A stretch of 57,837 nucleotides of DNA, from assembly GCA_039820405.1 (NCBI GenBank), contig JBCBQC010000035.1, positions 1 through 57,837 of the forward strand, written 5' to 3'. Origin of the DNA: CALLVY01 sp937899855. Lineage in GTDB: Bacteria > Bacteroidota > Bacteroidia > Chitinophagales > Saprospiraceae. This document shows positions 1 to 7,856 of this stretch, in pieces (position 1 is the first letter of the stretch; the number at the start of each line of letters is the position of its first letter). The notes beneath the pieces were generated by a model, which did not search any database, was not told the origin of the DNA, and saw only the letters and a program-made list of their open reading frames with translations. A program made the translations under genes and the position numbers.

Positions 1-28
1 CGAGCCCGCAAAGCCCATTTCTTAACTA

Positions 29-251
29 GGGCGTGTCTGAAAATTATCCTTCGCCGCATCTTGGGCATCTTTAGAACTTGGCCACCCGTCCGCTAAGCGG
101 TTCACTCGCTGCGGGCAGTGCCCGCTCCGATGGGAGCGCTCGTTCATCGCTCTTTTTCCAGCCGTAGCTGCGGCTACGCCAGGAAAAAGTAGCGTCGAGC
201 AGAACCAAAATCTGCTAAAGCTGCAAGCAAAAATAGTTATAAGACACCCCC
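29..251. mobile_element. MITE-like element with IS5-like terminal inverted repeats
   Basis: The left end reads GGGCGTGTCTGAAAATTAT. The reverse complement of the right end reads GGGGGTGTCTTATAACTAT. The two match at most positions, so they form imperfect terminal inverted repeats around about 220 bp with no transposase gene. Inside, at 152-189, is a large hairpin (CTTTTTCC... paired with ...GGAAAAAG, with the palindromic GTAGC/GCTAC at its tip). GGG(C/G)GTGTCT ends resemble those of IS5-type elements, which is family knowledge rather than a match I could test. A clear target-site duplication is not visible. The element ends only 16 bp before the pruA start codon, so pruA must be transcribed from inside it or from beyond it. 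Confidence 0.6.
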
Positions 252-267
252 AAAGTAAAACCAAGCC

Positions 268-1902
268 ATGTCCGACGCATTTTACGATATTCCCATTGCG
301 ATCAACGAGCCCATTCTGAGCTACGAACCCGGATCTCCCGAGCGCGCCGCGATCAAAGTTGCCCTGGCCGAGCTCAAGGCTACCGAGGTCGACATCCCGA
401 TGTACATCGGAGGCAAAAAAGTACATACCAAAAACAAGGTGGCCATTCGCCCGCCACACGAGATCAAGCATCGTTTGGGGTACTTTTCCAAAGGCGACAG
501 TAGCCACGTCAAAGCGGCCATTGCCGCCGCTCTCAAGGCCAAGCCCGGCTGGGAAGGCTTACCCTGGCAAGAGCGCGCCGCCATCTTTCTCAAGGCCGCC
601 GATCTGCTTTCCGGTCCTTACCGGGCCAAGATGAACGCTGCCACCATGCTCGGACAGTCCAAAAATATTTTTCAAGCCGAAATCGACGCCGTCGCCGAGC
701 TCTGCGACTTTTTCCGCTTCAACGCCCAATACCTCACCGAGATTTTTACGGTACAACCCGAAAGTCCCGCCCGCACCTGGAACCGCTTGGAGTACCGCCC
801 CCTCGAAGGCTTTATTTTTGCCATCACCCCTTTCAACTTTACCTCGATCGCCGGCAATCTGCCCGGTGCCCCCGCCATGCTGGGCAATACCGTCATCTGG
901 AAACCCGCCGAGACGCAGATTTACTCCGCTGCGGTCATCATGGAAGTGCTCGAAGCGGCTGGCCTCCCCGCGGGCGTCATCAACCTGATCTTCACTGACG
1001 GCCCGGCAGCTGGGGACCTCATTTTCGAACATCCCGATTTTGCCGGATTGCACTTTACGGGCAGTACCCGCGTGTTCCAAAATCTCTGGCAAACCATCGG
1101 CAACAACATCACCAAGTACCGCAGCTATCCCCGTATCGTGGGCGAAACGGGGGGCAAAGATTTTTTGATTGCTCATTCCTCGGCCAATGCCGACGAGGTG
1201 GCCACGGCACTGCTGCGGGCGGCCTTTGAATTCCAGGGACAAAAATGCTCGGCGGCCTCGCGGGCCTACATCCCCAAGGCGATCTGGCCTTCGGTCCGCA
1301 AGCGTTTGCTCAACGACCTCAAGACCCTCAAGATGGGTAGCCCCGAAGACCTGACCAACTTCGTCAATGCCGTCATCGACGAGCGGGCCTTTGATCGCAT
1401 CACCAATTACATCGCCAACGCCAAAAAGTCGAAGGAGGTGGAAATCCTGGCGGGTGGCGAATACGACAAGTCGGAAGGTTACTTTATCCAACCCACCGTA
1501 CTGCTGACCAAAGATCCCCACTACGTGACGATGGAGGAGGAGATTTTTGGGCCCGTGCTGACCATTTACGTCTACGATTCGCGGCGTTTTGAGAAGACGC
1601 TCGAACTGGTCGATAGCACTTCGCCCTACGCCCTGACCGGAGCCGTCTTTGCCAAAGATCGGACGGCCGTAAGGCTGGCGACGGAAAAATTGCGCCATTC
1701 GGCCGGTAATTTTTACATCAACGACAAACCCACGGGCGCCGTGGTCGGACAGCAGCCCTTTGGCGGGGCCCGCGCCTCGGGTACGAACGATAAGGCCGGA
1801 TCGATCCTCAACCTTTACCGCTGGTTGTCGCCCCGTACGATCAAGGAGAACCTGGTGCCCCCGACGGACTACCGTTATCCTTTTCACCAACCGGACGCCT
1901 AA
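268..1902 (+). CDS. pruA: L-glutamate gamma-semialdehyde dehydrogenase (1-pyrroline-5-carboxylate dehydrogenase)
   Basis: This enzyme oxidises glutamate 5-semialdehyde (from proline or ornithine) to glutamate with NAD+, in the cytoplasm. The 544-residue protein is the normal size for the stand-alone dehydrogenase. It carries the aldehyde dehydrogenase catalytic glutamate in GETGGKDF (about E293), the catalytic cysteine in GQKCSAASRAY (C327), and the late EEIFGPVL motif. The ATG at 268 starts the conserved N-terminus. The gene is followed by a good terminator at 1971, so it looks monocistronic. A MITE-like element sits immediately upstream and may supply or disrupt its promoter. Ornithine aminotransferase (30977-32218), which feeds the same intermediate, lies 29 kb away. 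Confidence 0.95.
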   Translation: MSDAFYDIPIAINEPILSYEPGSPERAAIKVALAELKATEVDIPMYIGGKKVHTKNKVAIRPPHEIKHRLGYFSKGDSSHVKAAIAAALKAKPGWEGLPWQERAAIFLKAADLLSGPYRAKMNAATMLGQSKNIFQAEIDAVAELCDFFRFNAQYLTEIFTVQPESPARTWNRLEYRPLEGFIFAITPFNFTSIAGNLPGAPAMLGNTVIWKPAETQIYSAAVIMEVLEAAGLPAGVINLIFTDGPAAGDLIFEHPDFAGLHFTGSTRVFQNLWQTIGNNITKYRSYPRIVGETGGKDFLIAHSSANADEVATALLRAAFEFQGQKCSAASRAYIPKAIWPSVRKRLLNDLKTLKMGSPEDLTNFVNAVIDERAFDRITNYIANAKKSKEVEILAGGEYDKSEGYFIQPTVLLTKDPHYVTMEEEIFGPVLTIYVYDSRRFEKTLELVDSTSPYALTGAVFAKDRTAVRLATEKLRHSAGNFYINDKPTGAVVGQQPFGGARASGTNDKAGSILNLYRWLSPRTIKENLVPPTDYRYPFHQPDA

Positions 1903-1970
1903 ACACACCTCGAAAGTTACCCAGCCCCTGGGTCGAAATAAAACGGAACGATAACCGTTCTAACACAAAG

Positions 1971-1998
1971 GCTTGCCCCGCTTGGGGTAGGCTTTTTT
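1971..1998 (+). terminator. Rho-independent terminator after pruA
   Basis: GCTTGCCCC (1971-1979) pairs with GGGGTAGGC (1984-1992), including two G-U pairs, around a 4-nt loop, and six T follow. A small AACGG/CCGTT hairpin precedes it at 1942-1959. Confidence 0.8.
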
Positions 1999-2158
1999 AT
2001 TGACTCCCCAAACGCGGCGAAAAAGGGCCCAAGCGGTCCTAGTGTAGGATAGCCGACAAAAAAAAGTCCGGTGCTCACCTGGGGGAGGAGGCCTTAAACC
2101 TGTCCTTAGAATAGGATAAAATTTGTAATTGAACTCGATTCGAAAACCTAATGTCTCT

Positions 2159-4603
2159 ATGAAAAAAATATTTCTACTTCTCTTCAGTGGACTACTGTAC
2201 TATGGTGCGCTGGCCCAAACGCCCGAAAAATTCACCATCAGTGGTTATATCGAAGATGAAGCCTCGGGGGAGAAGCTGTTGGGGGTCAACGTCTTTGACA
2301 GCAAAAGCAAACTCGGGGGTACGACCAATACCTACGGCTTCTACAGCCTCACCCTGCCCCGGGACTCGGTCTACCTGGCGATTTCCTACGTGGGTTACCA
2401 AACGGAGTACCTGGGCCTGCTGCTCGATAAGGACCTGACGCTCAACATCAAATTGAGCAATTCGGTTTCGCTCGAAGAAGTGGTGGTAGTGGCTGAGGAA
2501 TTGGAGCGGATTGAGGAAGACTCGCGGATGAGTACGGTGGAGGTACCGATCGAAACCATCAAGAGCATTCCCGCCCTGCTGGGGGAGGTGGACGTCTTGA
2601 AGGCCCTGCAGTTGCTACCGGGGGTACAGTCGGGTGGGGAAGGCCAGAGTGGGCTGTACGTCCGGGGAGGTAGTCCCGATCAAAACCTCATCCTGTTGGA
2701 TGGGGTACCGGTATACAATGCTTCCCACCTCTTTGGTTTCTTTTCGGTCTTTAATGCGGACGCCATCAAAGATGTTTCCCTCACCAAGGGAGGCTTTCCG
2801 GCCCGTTACGGGGGGCGCCTGTCTTCGGTGATTGAGATTGGGATGAAGGAGGGAGATTTGAACCAGTGGCACGGTACGGCCGCCATCGGTTTGATTGCTT
2901 CCAAGGCCACCATTGAGGGGCCGCTGATCAAAGACAAGACCTCGATTATCGTCAGTGCCCGCCGGACCTACATCGATATCCTCGCTCGGCCCTTTATCCA
3001 GCAAGGCTTTTCCAGCAACAGCTTTGACGGCAGCACCTCGGAAGGGGTAGCGGGCTATTTTTTCTACGACGTCAACGCCAAAATCAACCACAAATTTTCG
3101 GATAAGGATCGGGTCTACCTCAGTATGTATACCGGTCGGGACCGCTTTTATTTTACCGAAAAATACACCGATGACTATACCAACCCCAATGGCCGCCAGG
3201 AGCAATACACCAGCCAGACGGACCTGGGCCTGGGCTGGGGCAACCTCACCGCGGCGGCGCGCTGGAACCACTTGTGGAACAACAAACTGTTTAGCAATAC
3301 CACGATTACCTTCAGCCGCTACAATTTTGATACCAGCGCCGGCGACGAGTCGACCGAGACCATTGAGGGCCAAACCGAGACCCAACGCTTTAACCTCAAC
3401 TACCTCTCCGGCATCAACGACGTCGCCGCTAAGATCGACTTTGATTTCGTTCCCAACCCCAACCACTACATCCGTTTTGGCCTGAGTGTGATCCACCACA
3501 CCTTCAAACCCGGCGAATTTGACCTCGACGTCCTGTCCGAAGGCGACGAAACCTTTGCGCTGGATACCGTATTGGGACAGCCTCCGGTGACGGCCCAGGA
3601 ATACGCCCTCTACGTGGAAGATGACTTTCGAATCGGTCGTGCTTTTAAGGCCAATTTGGGGCTACACCTCTCCGCTTTTCACGTCGATAGCAAGTTTTAC
3701 GCCTCCCTCCAGCCGCGGGTGAGCATGCGCTACCTCCTGCCCAACAGCATTGCCCTCAAGGGATCCTTTGCCACCATGCGGCAGTACGTCCAGTTGCTGA
3801 CCAACGAAGGAATTGGCTTACCCACCGACCTGTGGCTGCCGACTACCGACCGCATCTTGCCCCAGGACAGTTGGCAGGCGGCGATTGGAGTGGCCAAAAC
3901 CATCCGCAAAGAGTACGAGGTCAGCGTGGAGGCCTATTATAAGGAGATGACCAACATCGTATCGTACAAGGAGGGTGCGAGCCTCTTCCAGCTCGATGAC
4001 TGGCAGGATCGGGTCACCCAGGGGAACGGTACTTCCTACGGAGCGGAGTTTTTGTTGCAGAAAAAGAGGGGCCGACTGACGGGTTGGATTGGTTATACCC
4101 TGTCCTGGTCTTTCCGGCAGTTTGACGACATCAACTTTGGACGCGAGTATCCCTTTAAGTACGATCGGCGGCACGACATTTCGGTGGTAGCCACCTACAA
4201 GATCAACGAGCGTATCCGGGTGGCGGGAACTTTTGTGTACGGCACGGGCAATGCCGTTACCCTGGCCAATTCGCGCTACCGGGGCAATTATCCCAGTATC
4301 TACGACAGCTTCGATAATTTTCAATTTACCAATTGGAACGAATTTGAGTACTACGAGGACCGCAACAACTTTCGGATGCGGGACTACGTACGGCTGGACG
4401 TAGGGGTAGATTTTGTCAAGAAAAAGCGCCGCCACGTACGGACCTTTACGATCGGGGTGTACAATGCTACCAATCGTAAGAATCCCTTTTTCCTCTACGT
4501 CGATTCGGATTTTAACCCCCAAACCGGCCAGAGCGATCAGGTGCTCAAACAGGCGAGCCTATTTCCCATCATCCCTTCCGTCAGTTGGAAGTTTGAGTGG
4601 TAA
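2159..4603 (+). CDS. TonB-dependent receptor with N-terminal carboxypeptidase-regulatory-like domain
   Basis: This is an outer-membrane active transporter of the kind Bacteroidota use for bulky nutrients or siderophores. The ATG at 2159 begins a signal peptide (MKKIFLLLFSGLLYYGALAQ); the reading frame extends further upstream only through a TTG. After the signal come a CarboxypepD_reg-like beta domain (about residues 22-105, ISGYIEDEASGEKLLGVNV), a plug domain (SGLYVRGGSPDQNLILLDGVPVYN) and a long beta-barrel ending in an aromatic residue (SWKFEW). It is followed with minimal spacing by a DUF4249 lipoprotein, a pairing that is common in this phylum. The substrate cannot be told from the sequence. 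Confidence 0.92.
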   Translation: MKKIFLLLFSGLLYYGALAQTPEKFTISGYIEDEASGEKLLGVNVFDSKSKLGGTTNTYGFYSLTLPRDSVYLAISYVGYQTEYLGLLLDKDLTLNIKLSNSVSLEEVVVVAEELERIEEDSRMSTVEVPIETIKSIPALLGEVDVLKALQLLPGVQSGGEGQSGLYVRGGSPDQNLILLDGVPVYNASHLFGFFSVFNADAIKDVSLTKGGFPARYGGRLSSVIEIGMKEGDLNQWHGTAAIGLIASKATIEGPLIKDKTSIIVSARRTYIDILARPFIQQGFSSNSFDGSTSEGVAGYFFYDVNAKINHKFSDKDRVYLSMYTGRDRFYFTEKYTDDYTNPNGRQEQYTSQTDLGLGWGNLTAAARWNHLWNNKLFSNTTITFSRYNFDTSAGDESTETIEGQTETQRFNLNYLSGINDVAAKIDFDFVPNPNHYIRFGLSVIHHTFKPGEFDLDVLSEGDETFALDTVLGQPPVTAQEYALYVEDDFRIGRAFKANLGLHLSAFHVDSKFYASLQPRVSMRYLLPNSIALKGSFATMRQYVQLLTNEGIGLPTDLWLPTTDRILPQDSWQAAIGVAKTIRKEYEVSVEAYYKEMTNIVSYKEGASLFQLDDWQDRVTQGNGTSYGAEFLLQKKRGRLTGWIGYTLSWSFRQFDDINFGREYPFKYDRRHDISVVATYKINERIRVAGTFVYGTGNAVTLANSRYRGNYPSIYDSFDNFQFTNWNEFEYYEDRNNFRMRDYVRLDVGVDFVKKKRRHVRTFTIGVYNATNRKNPFFLYVDSDFNPQTGQSDQVLKQASLFPIIPSVSWKFEW

Positions 4604-4635
4604 ACCCCATTGTTGTATCCATAATGCCAAATATC

Positions 4636-5532
4636 ATGCTTAAACATATTGTTGTCGTCTTCATCGCCCTGCTTAGTCTTCAGTCCTGTGAGGATTTCTT
4701 TGCCACCACCCTCCAAGCGGATCCGCCGGCCCATACGGACCAAATGGTGGTCCACAGTTACCTCAGTGCCGGGGACAGCTCCATTTTCGTGGCGGTGGGA
4801 AAATCCATTGCCCTGCTCGAAAACGACATCACCCTCGATCAGCTCAGCGATGCGGAGGTCGAAGTATTTCAGGGGGGACAGTCGCTGGGGCAGCTTGTCC
4901 AAAGAGACCCTGCGGTCAATTCTTTTTACAACTACGAGCTGCTGTTCGATCAGCCCCTACGCGATCTGGGTACCGATTTTGAGCTCCGGGTCAATCATCC
5001 CAACTTTCCCAACACCACGGCCCGTCAAAATCTGCCCACGAAGGTACCGCCCCGGGAATTGAAGTACTTGGAAAACGCGGGGATCAACGATTTTGGGGAA
5101 CGGGTAGCTGGGATGGAAGTCATCTTTGACGATCCACCGGGTGAACGCAATTTTTACGAGATTTCCGTACTTTTCGTCGATACCTTTTACAATGAATTTT
5201 TCGTTTACAACGAGGGAATCAGCACCCTAGACCCGACCATCAGTTCGGGTGCCAATTACGGTAGCCTCATTTTTGACGACAGTAATTTTGACGGTAAGGA
5301 GTACGTCCTTCGGGTGGAATTTCAGTCCAGCGGAGTAGCACCAGGTGCGTACCTCGTCAGCTGGAATACGATCAGCGAGTCTCAGTTTTTGTATTCTCGT
5401 TCCATTCAGGCTTATTATTCCGCTCAGGACTCGGGGCCCTTTGCCGAGCCCGTCTCCCTGTATTCCAACGTCGATAATGGCCTGGGCATCTTTGGCGCGG
5501 CCAATGGCGATTTTTATCCTTTGGAGGAGTAA
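4636..5532 (+). CDS. DUF4249 family lipoprotein, partner of the TonB receptor
   Basis: This is a predicted outer-membrane lipoprotein that likely acts with the preceding receptor. From the ATG at 4636 it has a lipoprotein signal (MLKHIVVVFIALLSLQSC, with the lipobox cysteine in LQSC). An in-frame ATG at 4624 and a GTG at 4597 that would overlap the receptor are also possible. The body (about 298 aa) begins with a VVHSYLSAGDSSIFVAVGKS-type strand pattern typical of DUF4249 proteins encoded beside TonB-dependent receptors. It likely shares an mRNA with the receptor (33-nt gap). The 3' end overlaps the convergent NUDIX gene by 19 bp. Confidence 0.8.
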   Translation: MLKHIVVVFIALLSLQSCEDFFATTLQADPPAHTDQMVVHSYLSAGDSSIFVAVGKSIALLENDITLDQLSDAEVEVFQGGQSLGQLVQRDPAVNSFYNYELLFDQPLRDLGTDFELRVNHPNFPNTTARQNLPTKVPPRELKYLENAGINDFGERVAGMEVIFDDPPGERNFYEISVLFVDTFYNEFFVYNEGISTLDPTISSGANYGSLIFDDSNFDGKEYVLRVEFQSSGVAPGAYLVSWNTISESQFLYSRSIQAYYSAQDSGPFAEPVSLYSNVDNGLGIFGAANGDFYPLEE

Positions 5533-6101
5533 TTGGGCAATTGTCCGCGATCGAGGAGGAGCTGGGTTTTGAGTAGAGCGGCAATGGCCAGGGCGTCGGT
5601 AATCTGGCCGTCCATGACCATGTCGACCGCCTCGGCTAGGGGGAGCTTGCGGACCGTCAGATCTTCCGTTTCTTCGGGTTGGGCTTTCCCAAACTGCAGC
5701 CCCTGGGCCAGGTAAGCCAGGCCGTATTCATCGGTGACCGAATTGGAGGTGTGCAGCTCCAGGATGGGCGTCCACTGCTCGGCGATGATGCCGGTTTCCT
5801 CGGCCAGTTCACGTTGGGCGGAGTGGAGCGGATCGGTACCGAGCGGGCCGCCACCTTCGGGAATTTCCCAGCTGTAAGCCCCGAGGGTGTAGCGGTATTG
5901 GCCCACTAGCCAGGTATGCAGCTCTTCGTCGAGGGGGACGATGCCGATGGCCAGGTTTTTAAAATGGACCAGTCCGTAGATACCGGGGGTACCCGCGGGG
6001 GTAAGGACATCGCGGTGACTCACCTCGATCCAGGGATTGTCGTAGACGGTTTTGCTGTGGAGGGTTTGCCAGGGATTGGGGGGCGGTATTTTGCTACTCA
6101 T
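5514..6101 (-). CDS. NUDIX hydrolase (ADP-ribose pyrophosphatase-like)
   Basis: This is a cytoplasmic hydrolase of nucleoside diphosphate derivatives. The 195-residue protein carries a NUDIX box, GGGPLGTDPLHSAQRELAEETGI-like in layout, with the catalytic RE..EE core intact. The preceding EIPEGG context is like that of ADP-ribose/NDP-sugar pyrophosphatases. The first conserved glutamate of the box (G-x5-E) is replaced by threonine, a variation worth noting. The start codon overlaps the last base of the stop codon of the upstream gene (position 6101), which suggests translational coupling with the membrane protein at 6101-6610. Confidence 0.85.
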   Translation of the reverse strand: MSSKIPPPNPWQTLHSKTVYDNPWIEVSHRDVLTPAGTPGIYGLVHFKNLAIGIVPLDEELHTWLVGQYRYTLGAYSWEIPEGGGPLGTDPLHSAQRELAEETGIIAEQWTPILELHTSNSVTDEYGLAYLAQGLQFGKAQPEETEDLTVRKLPLAEAVDMVMDGQITDALAIAALLKTQLLLDRGQLPNYSSKG

Positions 6102-6610
6102 CAGTTGATTTTTTCGGGTATCCCACTCTGGTTGCTGGCCTTCCAGCGTTCTTCGTAGATGGATTCGTACTCGATTTCGATGAGCAGGTCTTCGTAGTTG
6201 AGGCTTTGGTAAAGGGCGCGGAGCCCGGTCGAGTCGATGTCTTCCCAGGCTCCGATGATCGAGACTTCTTCGTTGGCGGGAATCAGTCGCCCGAGCGAGA
6301 GATTGGCGTGATAATACGGTGCGCTATCCCAATTGGGACCCTCCGCTTCCACGTAGTCTATTAAATCCTGATACACCTTTCCATTTCCCCGCTGAATGCG
6401 GACACTCTTTAGAATGGCGGGTCCGATACCATTGTTTTTCAGTACGTAGCGGTAAGATTTGGTGCCCGAATTGTAATTGCCAAGGTCCAGGTAGGGGTAC
6501 ACCGACATGTACTGCTGCTTGCGAATCAGATTGGTTTGGTAAACGAAGACCAGGAGGGTACCCAGGCTGACGATAATGGCTACCGCGCTGGTCAGATTTC
6601 CAGTATTCAT
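6101..6610 (-). CDS. Hypothetical protein with one N-terminal membrane anchor
   Basis: I do not recognise this 169-residue protein. It starts with a short polar N-terminus and one hydrophobic segment (about residues 8-25, AVAIIVSLGTLLVFVYQ). A soluble domain follows, with a predicted beta-rich pattern (SYRYVLKNNGIGPAILKSVRI), as seen in small anchored proteins of this phylum. It lies between the rhomboid and NUDIX genes on the same strand, 11 bp after the rhomboid stop and overlapping the NUDIX start, so the three are probably cotranscribed. No catalytic motif is visible. Confidence 0.7.
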   Translation of the reverse strand: MNTGNLTSAVAIIVSLGTLLVFVYQTNLIRKQQYMSVYPYLDLGNYNSGTKSYRYVLKNNGIGPAILKSVRIQRGNGKVYQDLIDYVEAEGPNWDSAPYYHANLSLGRLIPANEEVSIIGAWEDIDSTGLRALYQSLNYEDLLIEIEYESIYEERWKASNQSGIPEKIN

Positions 6611-6621
6611 AGTACTTCGGG

Positions 6622-7263
6622 TTAAAATTGTGGTCCCATCATGAGGCGTTCAAAAAACAAGCCGAAGAGGCTGGGTTTGAGCACGATGGTGAAGAGAAAA
6701 CCAAAGATGGCCCCGTACAAGTGGGCGTCATGGTCGATGTGGTCGCGCCGGTTTTTGCTGGCCCAGGAGGAATAGCCGACGTAGGCCACCGCCGCCACGA
6801 TGGTGGGAATGGGCAGGACGCCGTAGAGGTAGATGTTTCTCCAGGGAGCAAAGATGAGGTAGGAAAACAGGATGGCCGATACCGCACCGGAGGCCCCCAC
6901 ACTGGCAAAGCTGGAATTGTCGCGGTGCTTGATAAAGGTGGCCAAATTGGCGAAAATGACGCTAAAGAGATAGAGCAGCAGGTAGTTGAGACGACCCTGC
7001 CCCTCCCCAAATAGATCACCGAAAAGGCGCTCTACCACTTCGCCAAATTGCCACAACACAAACATATTGATCCCCAGGTGCACCCAGCCCCCGTGGACAA
7101 ACCCCGAACTTAACATCCGGTAGTATTCGCTGCTGTTGCGGGCTTCGAGGAAGGGGATGTGCGCCAATTTGGAATGCAAGGAACGGTTTTGAAAGGCCAG
7201 GTAGGACACCACGATGGTGATGCCGACGAGGATGAGGGTCAAGGAAATGGAAGCGGAAGCCAT
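6622..7263 (-). CDS. Rhomboid family intramembrane serine protease
   Basis: This is a polytopic inner-membrane protease. The 213-residue protein has about six hydrophobic segments. It carries the GxSG catalytic serine motif (GASGAVSA, S125), the catalytic histidine late in the sequence (DAHLYGAIFGF, H181), and the HLGINM segment with the conserved H and N of the oxyanion region (about residues 62-66). The size fits a minimal six-helix rhomboid. It heads a small minus-strand group with the anchored protein and NUDIX hydrolase downstream. The substrate is unknown. Confidence 0.9.
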   Translation of the reverse strand: MASASISLTLILVGITIVVSYLAFQNRSLHSKLAHIPFLEARNSSEYYRMLSSGFVHGGWVHLGINMFVLWQFGEVVERLFGDLFGEGQGRLNYLLLYLFSVIFANLATFIKHRDNSSFASVGASGAVSAILFSYLIFAPWRNIYLYGVLPIPTIVAAVAYVGYSSWASKNRRDHIDHDAHLYGAIFGFLFTIVLKPSLFGLFFERLMMGPQF

Positions 7264-7363
7264 AATATTGATTTAGCGAACGTAAAATACGAATTTAGCA
7301 GCCATCGCAAACGGTTTTGTTGGCCAGCTGTTTACAGGAGTTGAGAATCTGTTGAAGGGATCC

Positions 7364-7837
7364 TTAAGCATTATGATAAGGTTCTCCGCGGAGAATGGTC
7401 ATGGCGCGGTACAATTGTTCGACAAAAAACAGACGGACCATCTGGTGCGAAAAAGTCAGCTGCGAGAGGCGAATCCGGGCGTTGGCCCGCTCGTACACGG
7501 CGGGTGAAAAGCCGTAGGCTCCCCCCACCACAAAAACGATCCGCCGGGGCGACTGTACCAGCAAGCGTTCCAGATACTGGGCAAACGCTACCGAGTCGTA
7601 GCCCTTACCGCGTTCGTCCAGGAGGATCAGGAAATCCTGCGGCGCCAGTTTTTTGAGGATCAAGTCCCCTTCTTGTTGTTTCAACTGCTCGGGAGTGCGG
7701 GACTTTCCCCCCTTGCTCTCGGGCAGCACCTCCAACTCAAAACGCAAATAGTGGCTCAATCGTTTTTGATAGATGCCAATACCTTCCCGCAAGTAGGCCT
7801 CATTCGTTTTGCCGATTACCCAAAGTGCAACTTTCAT
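7364..7837 (-). CDS. rlmH: 23S rRNA (pseudouridine-1915-N3)-methyltransferase RlmH
   Basis: This SPOUT-family methyltransferase modifies pseudouridine 1915 in helix 69 of 23S rRNA, using S-adenosylmethionine. The 157-residue length is normal. Family features seen are the N-terminal MKVALWVIGKT strand, LLDERGKGYDS, the knot segment IVFVVGGAYGFSP, and the C-terminal LSQLTFSHQMVRLFFVEQLYRA with a final EPYHN. It lies between the rhomboid group and the SWIM gene, transcribed in the same direction. Confidence 0.95.
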   Translation of the reverse strand: MKVALWVIGKTNEAYLREGIGIYQKRLSHYLRFELEVLPESKGGKSRTPEQLKQQEGDLILKKLAPQDFLILLDERGKGYDSVAFAQYLERLLVQSPRRIVFVVGGAYGFSPAVYERANARIRLSQLTFSHQMVRLFFVEQLYRAMTILRGEPYHNA

Positions 7838-7856
7838 GGTACAAATATCGTCAATT

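Noticed and set aside
559..1908. 449-codon reading frame antisense to pruA, and similar long antisense frames over both subtilases (35294-36748, 39169-40518)
   Set aside because: GC-rich coding DNA leaves the complementary frame open. The sense proteins are clearly conserved enzymes and the antisense translations show no domain or signal.
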